From: Bacteroidota bacterium
GTDB lineage: Bacteria; Bacteroidota; Ignavibacteria; Ignavibacteriales; Melioribacteraceae
Direction: 5' to 3'
NCBI GenBank assembly: GCA_023447335.1
Contig: JAEXOD010000224.1
Coordinates: 1-21,635 of the forward strand
Length of the DNA stretch: 21,635 bases
The notes beneath the pieces are model-generated. The model had not been told where the DNA came from, ran no database searches, and saw only the letters and a list, made by a program, of their open reading frames with translations. The stretch's first letter is position 1. Every line of letters starts with the position of its first letter. Shown piece after piece: positions 1 to 6,542 of this stretch. Made by a program: the position numbers and the translations under genes.

Positions 1-672
1 GTCATCGGTAATTTGAACCAAATCAAGAAAAATAGCATCCCCTTCATTATAATTATCACTTACAACTTCTTGAAAAGCAATGTAGATATTCTTATCATTG
101 TAGGGGTCCAAATCAATTACGTATTTATTCCAACCGCTATCTGAAGCAGCAAAATCTAATGTACGTAAGTTTGTAAATGAAGTAGGTTGGTTGTCTGTTG
201 TGGAGATATTTATTTTTATGGTATCTCTATAACTCACAGAATATTTTCTTAACCAAAAAATTAAAAATGAATTAGGTAAAATATTAGTAATTTGAGGAGT
301 AATTAACCATTGATCATTTTTTATAAATCCGCCGGTATCATATGTGCAAAAAGCCATTTTATTTCCTCCTTTACCGTTCGGTGTAGGTGTTATTATTCCT
401 CCAGCCCACCCGGGGATGGGAGAAGTACCTACAACTTGTTGGTTCCATCCTGTGCCGTCGTACAAATTATATTTAGTCCAACCTTCCGGTGGAAATTCTT
501 CTTCAAACGATTCGTTAATATAGGAGGGGAGACTTGTCGCCTCTTTTTTGTTGTTATTGTATGCGGTTTGTTTTTTACCAATCGACTTTAAATCTTTTAC
601 TTGTGCGTTTAAATTTGAAGTAATAAAAACTAAAATAATTACATAATAAATAAAATTTGTAAAATATGGCAT
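1..672 (-). CDS. Secreted protein with cleaved-adhesin / choice-of-anchor J-like domain, 3' part missing
   Basis: An uninterrupted reading frame of 224 codons runs from an ATG at 672 off the left edge of the window, so the C-terminus is absent. Residues 1-24 form a signal peptide: a short start, a hydrophobic stretch rich in I, V, F and Y, and a likely cleavage after NAQ. The mature part carries features of the cleaved-adhesin family: an early SF-E-EFPPEGW motif, a DGTGW motif, GGFIKNDQWLITP, and later FRxxDxI and SGWNKYVIDL strands. Such beta-sandwich domains occur in extracellular adhesins, peptidases and T9SS cargo. A T9SS sorting domain probably follows outside the window, but that is inferred. 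The gene is divergent from the DUF116 gene, with 201 bp between the starts. The substrate or ligand is unknown. Family placement is by motif only. Confidence 0.75.
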   Translation of the reverse strand, partial: MPYFTNFIYYVIILVFITSNLNAQVKDLKSIGKKQTAYNNNKKEATSLPSYINESFEEEFPPEGWTKYNLYDGTGWNQQVVGTSPIPGWAGGIITPTPNGKGGNKMAFCTYDTGGFIKNDQWLITPQITNILPNSFLIFWLRKYSVSYRDTIKINISTTDNQPTSFTNLRTLDFAASDSGWNKYVIDLDPYNDKNIYIAFQEVVSDNYNEGDAIFLDLVQITDD

Positions 673-699
673 AACCTTGTCCCATATAAATTTAAATTG

Positions 700-731
700 T
701 AAACATACCTAGATAATTTGATTTTTCCAAA
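700..731 (-). promoter_or_regulatory. Bacteroidota-type promoter for the adhesin-domain gene
   Basis: On the minus strand TTTG (731-728) is followed after 20 bp by TATGTTTA (707-700), close to the Bacteroidota consensus TTTG-N19/20-TAnnTTTG. Transcription would start near 693 and leave a leader of about 20 nt before the ATG at 672. This is a match by eye only. Confidence 0.35.
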
Positions 732-750
732 AATTAGGGAATAAAATGTG

Positions 751-794
751 ATTTGTGACACAAATGACGGAAATTTATTGTGATTGAAATCATA
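751..794. promoter_or_regulatory. Two dyad-symmetric candidate operator sites (CRP/FNR-like)
   Basis: ATTTGTG-A-CACAAAT (751-765) is a perfect 15-bp dyad. TGTGA-TTGAAA-TCATA (779-794) matches 9 of 10 conserved positions of the classic CRP-type TGTGA-N6-TCACA site. Both lie between the divergent adhesin-domain and DUF116 genes. The centres are about 28 bp apart, close to 2.7 helical turns. A Crp/Fnr-family regulator is the natural candidate, but none is encoded here and the binding factor is unknown. Confidence 0.35.
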
Positions 795-873
795 ACGCTG
801 ATATCTTAACACAAATATAATGCAACAAAATTTGATATAATACGACTTAATAAGAAATAAATAATAAAATATT

Positions 874-2016
874 ATGAACTATTTAACTTATAACTTGCAG
901 AAAGAAGTTACCGGAAAAAACTATTACGAAAGTATTAAACTATTTGTTGATGAATTATTTGATAATTTACCACATAGTTTTAAAACAATTTTAGGGGATT
1001 ATAAACTTTATATTACCGAAAACAATATCGAAGAATTAAGAACCAATTACGAATATTTATACGACTTGCTGTTTATGGGCGTAACATATAAAATATATTA
1101 TCCGCATGCCTTAAAAATTAATAAATTAAAGGCATTATTATTTACAAATTTAATAAAACTACGTAAAGTGAATAGTTACTCTAAAGAAATTAGCGATAGA
1201 GTAAGAGGTGTTTTGGCAACTTATTACTTAAGCGAAAAAGCTGAAGAAACTTACTTTGAAAGTAATGATAATAATTTAGATTTGTTAAATTTGTGGTTGG
1301 AATCTACCAATGAATTTAAAGAAGAAGTTAAAAGAACAAAAATGTTTAATAATTATCTACAAACAAAATCGGTTAATGACAGAATCGAAATTTTTGAACA
1401 AATATCTATTTTAACGGATAATTTTATAATAAAAGCTAAAAACAAATTATCGGTTTATACCAAAAATGTGGATAAATTTATTGAAGAAAATTTGGATGAT
1501 TATAAATGGAAAGAAGATTATATATTTTGCGGACGAAAAGAAGTTGAATATCATTTAAGTATGGTTGGTGCGGAATTACTTAACCGTGCATTTAAAGAAA
1601 AATACGAACTTACCAAAAGACGTGCACTGCTATTACCTGCTTGTATGAGAGAAAAGCCGGCTGAATTGTGCAAAGCTAAAAAAATGGGCTTAGATTATTT
1701 GTGTACCGGATGCTCAAAGACTTGTAATATTAATAAAATAAAAGAACAAGTAAAAGAATATAATTGCGAAACATATATTATTCCTCATTCTTCCGATTTT
1801 TCAAACTGGCTAAAAAAGTGGGAAAACACAACCGAGATAGGAGTTATAGGTGTTGCTTGTCCCCTAAATTTAATGCAAGGCGGTTTGGAATTGCGTGCAT
1901 TAAATATCCCTTCGCAATGTGTGTTGTTAGATTATTGCGGATGTAAAAACCATTGGTCAAAAGAAGGAATTCCGACAAATATAAACAACGAAGAATTACT
2001 TAAAGTAATAAGTTAA
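874..2016 (+). CDS. DUF116 family cysteine-rich protein with helical N-terminal region
   Basis: This 380-residue soluble protein has no signal peptide or membrane segment. The C-terminal part from about residue 245 resembles the DUF116 family. It begins LLLPACMR with C257, continues with C266, and has a C277-x2-C280-x3-C284 cluster followed by NIN. Further cysteines are C329, C349, C355 and C357, the last two in a DYCGCKNHW motif. The number and spacing suggest a metal or Fe-S site, but no cofactor is established from sequence. Residues 1-240 are Lys/Glu/Leu-rich and look alpha-helical; I recognise no domain there. The start has only A/T-rich sequence upstream and no Shine-Dalgarno. The gene stands alone, convergent with the SBBP gene. 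The function of DUF116 is unknown to me and I assign none. Confidence 0.7.
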   Translation: MNYLTYNLQKEVTGKNYYESIKLFVDELFDNLPHSFKTILGDYKLYITENNIEELRTNYEYLYDLLFMGVTYKIYYPHALKINKLKALLFTNLIKLRKVNSYSKEISDRVRGVLATYYLSEKAEETYFESNDNNLDLLNLWLESTNEFKEEVKRTKMFNNYLQTKSVNDRIEIFEQISILTDNFIIKAKNKLSVYTKNVDKFIEENLDDYKWKEDYIFCGRKEVEYHLSMVGAELLNRAFKEKYELTKRRALLLPACMREKPAELCKAKKMGLDYLCTGCSKTCNINKIKEQVKEYNCETYIIPHSSDFSNWLKKWENTTEIGVIGVACPLNLMQGGLELRALNIPSQCVLLDYCGCKNHWSKEGIPTNINNEELLKVIS

Positions 2017-2067
2017 TAAAATTAATTTTTTACTTTGCAGTAATAAATATCGGAATTTCTACTAATT

Positions 2068-3843
2068 TTATCTCATCAAAATCATCTTTTTGGTTTCGCT
2101 AAACTTACTTGTCTGTAATTTATAAAAATAAACCCCGCTACTTAAATTAGTTGCATTAAAAGTTTTTGTGTAATCGCCCGCACTTAGTTCTTCGTTAATT
2201 AATGTTGTAATCTCTTTACCTAAAATGTCATATACTTTTAATGTTACAAAACAAGATTTCGGAATAGTAATGCTTATATTTGTATTTGGGTTAAACGGGT
2301 TGGGGTAGTTTTGATTAAGTTGAAATGAATCAGTAATTAGTTGTGCTTCTCTTGTAAGTGATGTATTTAATAACCATAAATTTCCGGTTGAATCATTTTT
2401 TATTATAAAACAATCGTTAAGCCCGGAACTAGAAAAAATTAATTGATTATCTGGAGACGGATCAAAATCGGAGTTAGTGCCGAATAACTGTCCGGTTATA
2501 TAACTATTATCTTCCAAATCAACAACTAAACCCGCAGCTATGTTGTTAGAAGTTGAATTAGTTGCACCAATATTATTTATCCATAACAAGTTACCCGAAC
2601 TTGAATATTTTGCAATAAATGCATCTGCAGTAGGAGAAACGGCAGTAACATTATGAACCGATGAAGTGGGGTCAAAATCTACAGTCCCGTTAATCCAACC
2701 CGCTAAATAAATATTATTTTTACTATCAAAATCAATTCTATGACCACCGTCACCCGGGTTGGATGTCATCCCGTAAGTAGTTCTTAATATTCCCGATGTA
2801 TCGTAAGAAGCGAGAAATAATGAGGAGTTTATAGTGTTCGTTCCTCCCGAAGTATTAAAATTTACCATACCGGAAATTCTTCCGGTAATATACGGATAGC
2901 CGTTATTATCTAAACGTAATGCCCCCGGACTTAATATATCTTGATTAGTGCCGCCAATTCTTTTTGCCCATATAATCTTACCTTGATTATTAATTTTGGC
3001 AATAAACATATCCGTTTGTCCGTTGCTTGAAAGCAAAAAATTACCGTCATTACTTATGCTAACGTTGGTTCCTCTAAAATTACCGCCGATATAAACATCT
3101 CCGTTTTCGTTTACGTCAATTGCTGTATATGCTTCATAAAACACACTTGTATCATTCGCCGAAATTACGTTTGCCCATATATTTATTCCGTTTTTATCGT
3201 ATTTTGCATAAAATAAACCTACCTCTCCGGTAACTGATTTTATGTTGGGTGTTCCCAATGGATTAAAATCTATACTCCCTTCCATTCCTCCGCATATATA
3301 ACTATTCCCATCTTTATCGGTGTAAATATCCCAGCAACGCTCTTCGGTATTACCCAAAGTGTTTCCTAAACCTAACGCCCAAACATAGTTACCGTCTTTA
3401 TCATATTTAGCCAAAAATGCATCAAAACCTGATTTTGTATTAATGTTATTACCCCCGTTAGGATTAAAATCGACAGCAACGTTAGCTAGATTTGGATTAC
3501 CGAAATAACCGACTACATAAATATTCCCTAAAGAATCTGTAGCAACTCCGTGTGGTGCATCTGTTGTATTAGTTCCGCCGAAACGTTTTCCCCACACTAA
3601 GTTTCCCTTGTTATCATATTTAACTAAAGCAACGTCAATCATTCCTCTAGAAGTTAATGTAAAATTTCCGTTTGGATTGACGTTAATACTGTTTTGAAAT
3701 AATGCCGCTTCTATGTAGTTGTTATTATTGTCAACACAGTTTGCCTTTCCGTATTCTGCACCTGAGGAGCTATATAAAAATGCGAATTGTGCAAAAATTG
3801 ACATATTAAAAAATATCAAAAATATAACTAAAATTCGTATCAT
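2068..3843 (-). CDS. Secreted SBBP beta-propeller repeat protein with T9SS sorting domain
   Basis: This 591-residue extracellular protein has a signal peptide at residues 1-19 ending in FAQ. The body is built of about seven repeats of roughly 60-75 residues. Each has a strand of the type A(L/K)YDxxGNxxWxxxxGG, then DxxGNxYxxGxF, then a V/IDF(N/D)P segment. This is the SBBP-type beta-propeller pattern. The last ~85 residues form a type A T9SS domain: an NYPNPFNP box, then FVTLKVYDILGKE, then SSGVYFYKLQT, ending in KKMILMR. It is probably exported by T9SS and anchored to or released from the surface; the binding target is unknown. It is the third gene of a minus-strand operon, 8 bp after the APCDD1/DUF1330 gene. 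Its 3' end is nearly identical in DNA to that of the gene at 6543-8003. Confidence 0.85.
   Translation of the reverse strand: MIRILVIFLIFFNMSIFAQFAFLYSSSGAEYGKANCVDNNNNYIEAALFQNSINVNPNGNFTLTSRGMIDVALVKYDNKGNLVWGKRFGGTNTTDAPHGVATDSLGNIYVVGYFGNPNLANVAVDFNPNGGNNINTKSGFDAFLAKYDKDGNYVWALGLGNTLGNTEERCWDIYTDKDGNSYICGGMEGSIDFNPLGTPNIKSVTGEVGLFYAKYDKNGINIWANVISANDTSVFYEAYTAIDVNENGDVYIGGNFRGTNVSISNDGNFLLSSNGQTDMFIAKINNQGKIIWAKRIGGTNQDILSPGALRLDNNGYPYITGRISGMVNFNTSGGTNTINSSLFLASYDTSGILRTTYGMTSNPGDGGHRIDFDSKNNIYLAGWINGTVDFDPTSSVHNVTAVSPTADAFIAKYSSSGNLLWINNIGATNSTSNNIAAGLVVDLEDNSYITGQLFGTNSDFDPSPDNQLIFSSSGLNDCFIIKNDSTGNLWLLNTSLTREAQLITDSFQLNQNYPNPFNPNTNISITIPKSCFVTLKVYDILGKEITTLINEELSAGDYTKTFNATNLSSGVYFYKLQTSKFSETKKMILMR
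2081..2313 (-). repeat. Duplicated T9SS sorting-domain DNA, copy 1
   Basis: This stretch encodes the sorting domain of the SBBP gene and aligns at a constant offset of 4475 bp, without gaps, with 6556-6788. The first ~92 bp contain only two differences that I can see (positions 2140 and 2149). Divergence rises toward the interior of the gene. At protein level the last ~62 residues differ at three positions. Confidence 0.8.
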
Positions 3844-3851
3844 GTTGTTGC

Positions 3852-4706
3852 CTACCTTAAAGATTTTGATAAAATTAAGTTAACGTCTGCACCTAAATGT
3901 CTCATCTCTCTCCATGGTTTGTATTCAGGTGAGTTCCACCATTCATAAAAATCAGATTCCGATTTCCACTCTTGAATTAAGAAAAAATTACCCGTTACTT
4001 CTCCTATTACAGCCTTATTATCGTTGCTTTCAAAAATTATTTTGCCGCCGTACATGTCAATAGTCGGTAAATGACCTATTACATATTCCATAAATTTTTC
4101 TCTATCTTTTATTGTAACGTTAATAATAGCGTAAATTGGTCTTTCTGAAATTGTAACAGTCGTACCTTCTTTGGCTTTGTCAAAACGTCTAAGCGGGTAA
4201 TTAAAAAATGTGGGACGTAATGATTCGGTGCTTAAATCCGTAACCCTTGCACCTAAAAACAACTGATCATTTTCTTGCTTAATAATGTCATACTCTTTTG
4301 GTATGTCTTTAATAGATTTAATAAATGAGCAACCTGTCTCGGAAATATCCACAGGTTTATCCTTAAGTAAATTGCAATCCGCAAAACTTAATTTATTTAT
4401 TAATTCTTGATCTTCAGTAAGTAAAGTTAAAATTTTAATATTGACATAAAAAAGGATATTTTCTGTATATTTTAATGTCTTAGATCTTCCGGTTATTTGA
4501 TAAAAACCTTCAGTGAATACACTGTAAATTGGCTTTAATAATTCATTGTCTGCATAATAAGTAGATTGTTTTTTCCAAGTGTTACTGCCAATTTCTATAA
4601 TTAATGTTTCATAAAAGCTGTTTTTTAGAAATTCAGAAGAATAACTTTTCCAACAACCATAAAAATTACTCTGTTGATAATTAGTAGTAAATGCAAATTT
4701 TGACAT
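3852..4706 (-). CDS. APCDD1-like domain fused to DUF1330 domain
   Basis: This is a 284-residue protein with no signal peptide. Residues 1 to about 175 resemble the APCDD1 (lipocalin-like) domain: GCWKS near residue 17, a TWKKQSTYYAD strand, a TEGFYQITG segment, a GCSF motif, and a closing LFLGARVTD...LRPTFFNYPLRR, which resembles the LFLG...RPxxYxxPL end of that family. Residues about 190-280 match DUF1330: PIYAIINVTI, a D-REKF-EYV helix, YGGKIIFE, FLIQEW and WWNSPEYKPWREMR. DUF1330 is a small ferredoxin-like alpha/beta fold of unclear function. The gene sits between two T9SS cargo genes, 9 bp after the first and 8 bp before the second, so it is almost certainly cotranscribed with them. The DUF1330 call is firmer than the APCDD1 call. 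No catalytic activity can be assigned. Confidence 0.65.
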   Translation of the reverse strand: MSKFAFTTNYQQSNFYGCWKSYSSEFLKNSFYETLIIEIGSNTWKKQSTYYADNELLKPIYSVFTEGFYQITGRSKTLKYTENILFYVNIKILTLLTEDQELINKLSFADCNLLKDKPVDISETGCSFIKSIKDIPKEYDIIKQENDQLFLGARVTDLSTESLRPTFFNYPLRRFDKAKEGTTVTISERPIYAIINVTIKDREKFMEYVIGHLPTIDMYGGKIIFESNDNKAVIGEVTGNFFLIQEWKSESDFYEWWNSPEYKPWREMRHLGADVNLILSKSLR

Positions 4707-4715
4707 TTTAATCCC

Positions 4716-5756
4716 TTATTTTAGTAGTAGCATTTTTTTCGAAATAATTCTTTTTGGTGTTTGTAAAGTATAAATATAAATACCGGACGAAAGATTATAT
4801 AAATCAGCATTCAAAGTTTTGGTGTAAATACCTTTATTAAAAGTTCCTTCACTAATAGTAGCAATATATCTACCCAATAAATCTGTAATAACAACTTTGA
4901 TTGGCATTTGCTCGTTTAGGGAAAACTTAATAGTTGTGGTAGGGTTGAACGGGTTAGGGTAGTTGTTATATAATTCAAAATTTCGTGAAGTAACTTTATC
5001 CTCGTCAACGGTAGTAATAATATTATCTCCGTACCATATAAAATCATCTGCACTAACATCTACCGCTATCCCGCTTAAATCTAGTACTCTAACGTGCGTT
5101 ACAGCTACATCATAATTTGCTCCGACGGTATTTGGATTTAATGATATGGTAATATCATTGCCCACTTGATGCCAATTTTCCGAATCGTATTTAACCCAAA
5201 ACTGAAAAATATTATCCCCATTTTTTTTAATTTGATAAATAACTGCTTGTGTTGCCGTAAAAGGTTCGGTATAAAGATTAGCATTCCCTTGTCTAATTAC
5301 CGAAAGTTTTTGTCCGTTAACATTTGCAAATGCGAACCAATAATCTCCGAATAACCCGCCTTGCCAATGATTCATCTCTCCTCTAATGTAACAACCGGCA
5401 ATTGCAAATTGTGTAGTACTTCCAAGTGTTAACAATTGTGAAACATCCGGGAAAGTCCATTCGATGTTTAAGTTACCTTTTATGGGTACCATGTTTTCGG
5501 GTAAATCTAAAAATCCCGACATTCTAACACCCGGCGTCCCGCTTGGAATTATATAGTGAGCTTGACCGTTAAAAATCTTAACGGTATAATTCGTATCTTG
5601 TTGTGCCGGGTTATCATTAGGTCCATATCTTAGTAAAAGAGAGAACCAATCGTTATCTTCAAAACCTACTCGTAACGTATCCGCTTTTAGCTCCAATACA
5701 TTTGGGAGGACAAATAATAAAAAAATAATTAAATGATGTAGTTTTTTTGTAAGCAT
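4716..5756 (-). CDS. T9SS-secreted protein of unknown function
   Basis: This 346-residue protein has a signal peptide at residues 1-25 (KK start, hydrophobic core, LKA cleavage). Residues 26 to about 245 are beta-rich with many aromatic residues and include QLLTLGSTTQFAIAG, WQGGLFGDYWFAF and QFWVKYDSENWHQVG, resembling a concanavalin-like or jelly-roll sandwich that might bind carbohydrate; I cannot name a family. The last ~85 residues are a type A T9SS domain with YNNYPNPFNPTTTIKFSL, ITDLLGR, LSSGIYIYTLQT and a KKMLLLK end. This sorting domain is clearly diverged from those of the genes at 2068 and 6543. It is the first gene of the three-gene minus-strand operon and is divergent from the MarR gene, sharing the palindrome region with it. 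Confidence 0.75.
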   Translation of the reverse strand: MLTKKLHHLIIFLLFVLPNVLELKADTLRVGFEDNDWFSLLLRYGPNDNPAQQDTNYTVKIFNGQAHYIIPSGTPGVRMSGFLDLPENMVPIKGNLNIEWTFPDVSQLLTLGSTTQFAIAGCYIRGEMNHWQGGLFGDYWFAFANVNGQKLSVIRQGNANLYTEPFTATQAVIYQIKKNGDNIFQFWVKYDSENWHQVGNDITISLNPNTVGANYDVAVTHVRVLDLSGIAVDVSADDFIWYGDNIITTVDEDKVTSRNFELYNNYPNPFNPTTTIKFSLNEQMPIKVVITDLLGRYIATISEGTFNKGIYTKTLNADLYNLSSGIYIYTLQTPKRIISKKMLLLK

Positions 5757-5765
5757 AATATTAAT

Positions 5766-5796
5766 TTTGAGATTAGTGATAAAAATCGTATATTTA
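5766..5796 (+). promoter_or_regulatory. Bacteroidota-type promoter for the marR-like gene
   Basis: TTTG (5766-5769) and TATATTTA (5789-5796) are separated by 19 bp. This fits TTTG-N19-TAnnTTTG with one deviation in the last base. The predicted start near 5803 falls inside the palindrome 5793-5814, giving a leader of about 50 nt before the ATG at 5855. Confidence 0.45.
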
Positions 5797-5814
5797 CTAC
5801 AAATATGTAGTAAA
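5793..5814. promoter_or_regulatory. Perfect palindrome, candidate MarR operator
   Basis: TTTACTACA (5793-5801) and TGTAGTAAA (5806-5814) are perfect inverted repeats separated by AATA. The 22-bp site overlaps the -7 box and predicted start of the plus-strand promoter and also a weaker minus-strand promoter. It lies next to a MarR-type gene. The size and symmetry fit dimeric MarR operators, so autoregulation and control of the divergent operon are likely but inferred. Confidence 0.55.
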
Positions 5815-5830
5815 ATATTTTAAAAAGCAA
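5800..5830 (-). promoter_or_regulatory. Possible promoter of the T9SS/DUF1330/SBBP operon
   Basis: On the minus strand TTG (5830-5828) is followed after 20 bp by CATATTTG (5807-5800), one base from TAnnTTTG. The element overlaps the palindrome, so one bound repressor could block both divergent promoters. The match is weak. Confidence 0.3.
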
Positions 5831-5854
5831 CATAAAAATAGTAAATGGAGCTAT

Positions 5855-6475
5855 ATGGACGGAAAAAATATAGTAAAATTAGTTAATTTGTACCAAGAAT
5901 ATTTTGAAAAAACCGGTAAAGAGGATTTAACCGATTTTTTTAATTGGTATTTATTAACTATGGATAGTAAATTAACCGAGAATTTTGACCAAACGGAGGT
6001 CGATAGAAAAATAGCATATTTAATTAATAGACTTTCGAAATTTTCAAGATTTTATTCGAAAAAGATTTTGGCAGATTTTAGTATAAATTCAATTGACGAA
6101 TTTTATTTTTTACTTTCTATATATAAATTAAAAAATCCTGCAAAAAATGAAGTTTATTTTGATACGGTAACAGAATTAACAACCGGAACACAAATTTTAA
6201 AAAGATTAATTGCAATGAAATTAGTTGAAGAATTTACGGATGTAGAAGATAAAAGAATTAAAAGAGTTAGACTGACCAAACAAGGTGTTGAAATTAAAGA
6301 TGCTATTTTTAACAGATTTACGGAAACAGTTAAATTAAAGACGGGAAATTTAAACATCTCATCAAAACTTGAACTATTATCTATCCTCGAAAATTTAAAT
6401 TCTTTTCATGAAAAAGTGTATAAAGTAGATTCGGAAATGACGGTTGATGAAATAATTAGAAAAAATATTTATTGA
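5855..6475 (+). CDS. MarR-family winged-helix transcriptional regulator
   Basis: This is a 206-residue cytoplasmic protein. Residues about 40-170 fit a MarR fold: a long dimerisation helix (RKIAYLINRLSKFSRFYSKK), the helix-turn-helix region EFYFLLSIYKLKNP...TVTELTTGTQILKRLIAMKLVEE, and a wing with D-EDKRIKRVRLTKQG, the typical MarR signature. The recognition segment reads TTGTQILKRL. It would repress or activate as a dimer; no ligand can be inferred. An N-terminal extension of about 40 residues and a C-terminal tail of about 35 residues flank the core, making it longer than a typical 140-150-residue MarR. The start at 5855 has GGAG at 5847-5850. It is divergent from the T9SS operon with a perfect palindrome between them, and convergent with the gene at 6543, from which a bidirectional terminator separates it. 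Confidence 0.8.
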   Translation: MDGKNIVKLVNLYQEYFEKTGKEDLTDFFNWYLLTMDSKLTENFDQTEVDRKIAYLINRLSKFSRFYSKKILADFSINSIDEFYFLLSIYKLKNPAKNEVYFDTVTELTTGTQILKRLIAMKLVEEFTDVEDKRIKRVRLTKQGVEIKDAIFNRFTETVKLKTGNLNISSKLELLSILENLNSFHEKVYKVDSEMTVDEIIRKNIY

Positions 6476-6503
6476 TTTTTTACTATACTTAAAAAAATGA
6501 ATA

Positions 6504-6534
6504 AAAAAGGAGTAATTTAAAATTACTCCTTTTT
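6504..6534. terminator. Bidirectional intrinsic terminator
   Basis: The arms AAAAAGGAGTAATTT (6504-6518) and AAATTACTCCTTTTT (6520-6534) are perfectly complementary over 15 bp. Runs of A and T on either side give a U-tract in both directions. It lies between the convergent marR-like gene (stop at 6475) and the T9SS gene (stop at 6543). Confidence 0.85.
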
Positions 6535-6542
6535 CATATTTC

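Noticed and set aside
310..591. A 93-codon plus-strand frame near the left edge
   Set aside because: The opposite strand carries a 224-codon frame with a signal peptide and adhesin-type motifs running off the window edge. The plus frame is its shadow.
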